Origin: Clostridiales bacterium
Lineage (GTDB): Bacteria; Bacillota; Clostridia; Lachnospirales; WQUN01
Assembly: GCA_031269465.1 (NCBI GenBank)
Contig: JAISZB010000335.1
Span: forward strand, 1-64,000
Length of the DNA: 64,000 bases
Reading direction: 5' to 3'
Shown piece by piece: positions 63,061-64,000 of the stretch; the first letter of the stretch is position 1; the number at the start of each line of letters is the position of its first letter. Made by a program: the position numbers and the translations under genes. Under the pieces are notes generated by a model, which was not told where the DNA came from, ran no database searches, and saw only the letters and a list, made by a program, of their open reading frames with translations.

Positions 63061-64000
63061 TCACCACAGGCTGGACTGCGTCAATTTGTTGCAGAGCTTA
63101 TTCACTGAGGCTACCATGGCAAAGCTGATTATCGAGTTGAATAGCCCGACGGCCGCTGTAAAGCTGAAACTCGCCTCCAGAACGCCTTTTCTGTAGACGA
63201 AGGACGAAATGACATCCGCAGTCTCATATATCGAAGGATTGTAAAGGAGTATGATCTTCTCAGCCCCGACAGTCATAATCTTCCCTACGCGCATAATGAG
63301 CATTATCACGATAGTGGGGATGAGGCAGGGAATCGTGATGCTCCATATCTCACGCATTTTTCCCGCTCCGTCTATGCGAGCCGCCTCATACAGCTCAGAC
63401 GGTATGCTGACAAGCGCCGCCAAGTATACAATCGAATTCCAGCCCATTGACTGCCAAATCTCGGATCCAACGTAAATTGTCCTGAAAGCTTCTGGATTCA
63501 TTAGAAAGGAAGTCGGCTTTCCCCCAAAAAACTCAATGGCGTTATTTATGACTCCGTCGCTTGCAAGAAAATCAGTCAGCAGGCCGCACACAACAACAAG
63601 TGAAATAAAGTGAGGGAGATAGGTAATGGTCTGGACTGTCCTCTTAAACAGCGGATGCCCAATCTCATTTATGAGAATTGCCATGATAATGGGCGCTGGA
63701 AATCCAAAGATGATGTCGTAGAGGTTTATAAGAACAGTATTGCGCAACAGGCGATAAAAATAATAGCTGGAAAAGAAATCTGAAAAGTGCTTGAAACCCA
63801 CCCACGCGCTCCCCCATATCCCTTTAAGCGGAGAAAAATCCCTGAAGGCAATCTGAGCTCCGTACATTGGGTAGTAGTGAAAAACCAAATAATAAAGAGC
63901 AATCGGAATCAGCATCATGTAGATGAATTTATTCTTTCTAAGATCCCGAAGAAGCCTGCCGCCCCCTCGTCCGCCCGCATGCTTGGAAACCGATGGGACA
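63061..64000 (-). CDS. Sugar ABC transporter permease (LplB/YteP type), cut by window edge
   Basis: At least 313 residues; the frame stays open to the right edge, so the N-terminus lies outside the window. Residues visible at the edge (SKHAGGRGGG, LLRDLRKNKFIYMM) are the usual basic cytoplasmic start of LplB-like permeases. EAA loop EAARIDGAGKMREIWSITIP and C-terminal NKLTQSSLW are typical. First visible gene of the second glycan locus. Confidence 0.9.
   Translation of the reverse strand, partial: VPSVSKHAGGRGGGRLLRDLRKNKFIYMMLIPIALYYLVFHYYPMYGAQIAFRDFSPLKGIWGSAWVGFKHFSDFFSSYYFYRLLRNTVLINLYDIIFGFPAPIIMAILINEIGHPLFKRTVQTITYLPHFISLVVVCGLLTDFLASDGVINNAIEFFGGKPTSFLMNPEAFRTIYVGSEIWQSMGWNSIVYLAALVSIPSELYEAARIDGAGKMREIWSITIPCLIPTIVIMLIMRVGKIMTVGAEKIILLYNPSIYETADVISSFVYRKGVLEASFSFTAAVGLFNSIISFAMVASVNKLCNKLTQSSLW

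Overview
The window looks like chromosomal DNA of an anaerobic, endospore-forming member of the Clostridia (Bacillota). The basis is a set of sporulation genes (spoIIP, a bofC-like gene, spoIVB, spo0A), housekeeping genes in clostridial form (lepA-hemW, rqcH), ferredoxin-dependent energy metabolism (a 2-oxoacid:ferredoxin oxidoreductase and an [FeFe] hydrogenase with its NADH-linked subunits), and carbohydrate ABC transporters of the LplB/LplC type. Shine-Dalgarno sites are strong (AGGAGG) and TTG/GTG starts are frequent. I cannot name the genus.

Layout. 1-5.9 kb: minus-strand genes, namely an uncharacterised pair (DUF5674 plus partner), hemW, lepA and spoIIP. 6-16 kb: sporulation genes (bofC-like, spoIVB, spo0A) mixed with an aminotransferase, an alpha/beta hydrolase, a candidate structured RNA and a small HTH protein, separated by repeat-filled gaps. 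16-18 kb: rqcH. 18.6-24.2 kb: a seven-gene plus-strand operon with a MinD-like ATPase, ferredoxin, three 2-oxoacid:ferredoxin oxidoreductase subunits, an XRE-cupin regulator and an AMP-forming acyl-CoA synthetase. 25.3-29.5 kb: a hydrogenase operon. 29.6-31.8 kb: alaX and argF. 32.3-43.1 kb: a sugar-acid/mannoside region with a ManD-type dehydratase, an SDR, a divergent GntR-LacI regulator, an ABC importer and a GH38 alpha-mannosidase. 43.5-52.1 kb: a graveyard of mobile DNA with two IscB remnants, a candidate omega RNA, IS200/IS605-type hairpins, a dead IS21 istA and two dead DDE transposases, among which sit an AAA/PD-(D/E)XK gene, a tRNA-Arg, yjbQ and an orphan anti-sigma gene. 52.9-64 kb: a DUF2809 protein and then a second minus-strand glycan locus (two permeases, a GHL6-like hydrolase, a binding protein, a membrane AraC regulator, a 2-hydroxyacid dehydrogenase and a small cupin-like protein) that runs off the right edge.

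Functionally, the two sugar loci would import and trim mannose-type or other glycosides. The oxidoreductase operon would oxidise 2-oxoacids and pass electrons to ferredoxin, and the hydrogenase would dispose of electrons as H2.

The most unusual feature is the intergenic DNA. At least seventeen copies of a palindromic element (family A) fill the gaps. Its arm sequences differ between copies while staying complementary, which implies selection for, or mobilisation through, a hairpin. A second repeat (family B, about 118 bp) is nested inside some copies. Several other inverted-repeat elements (families C-F) are present, and one (D) has two clearly homologous copies 47 kb apart.
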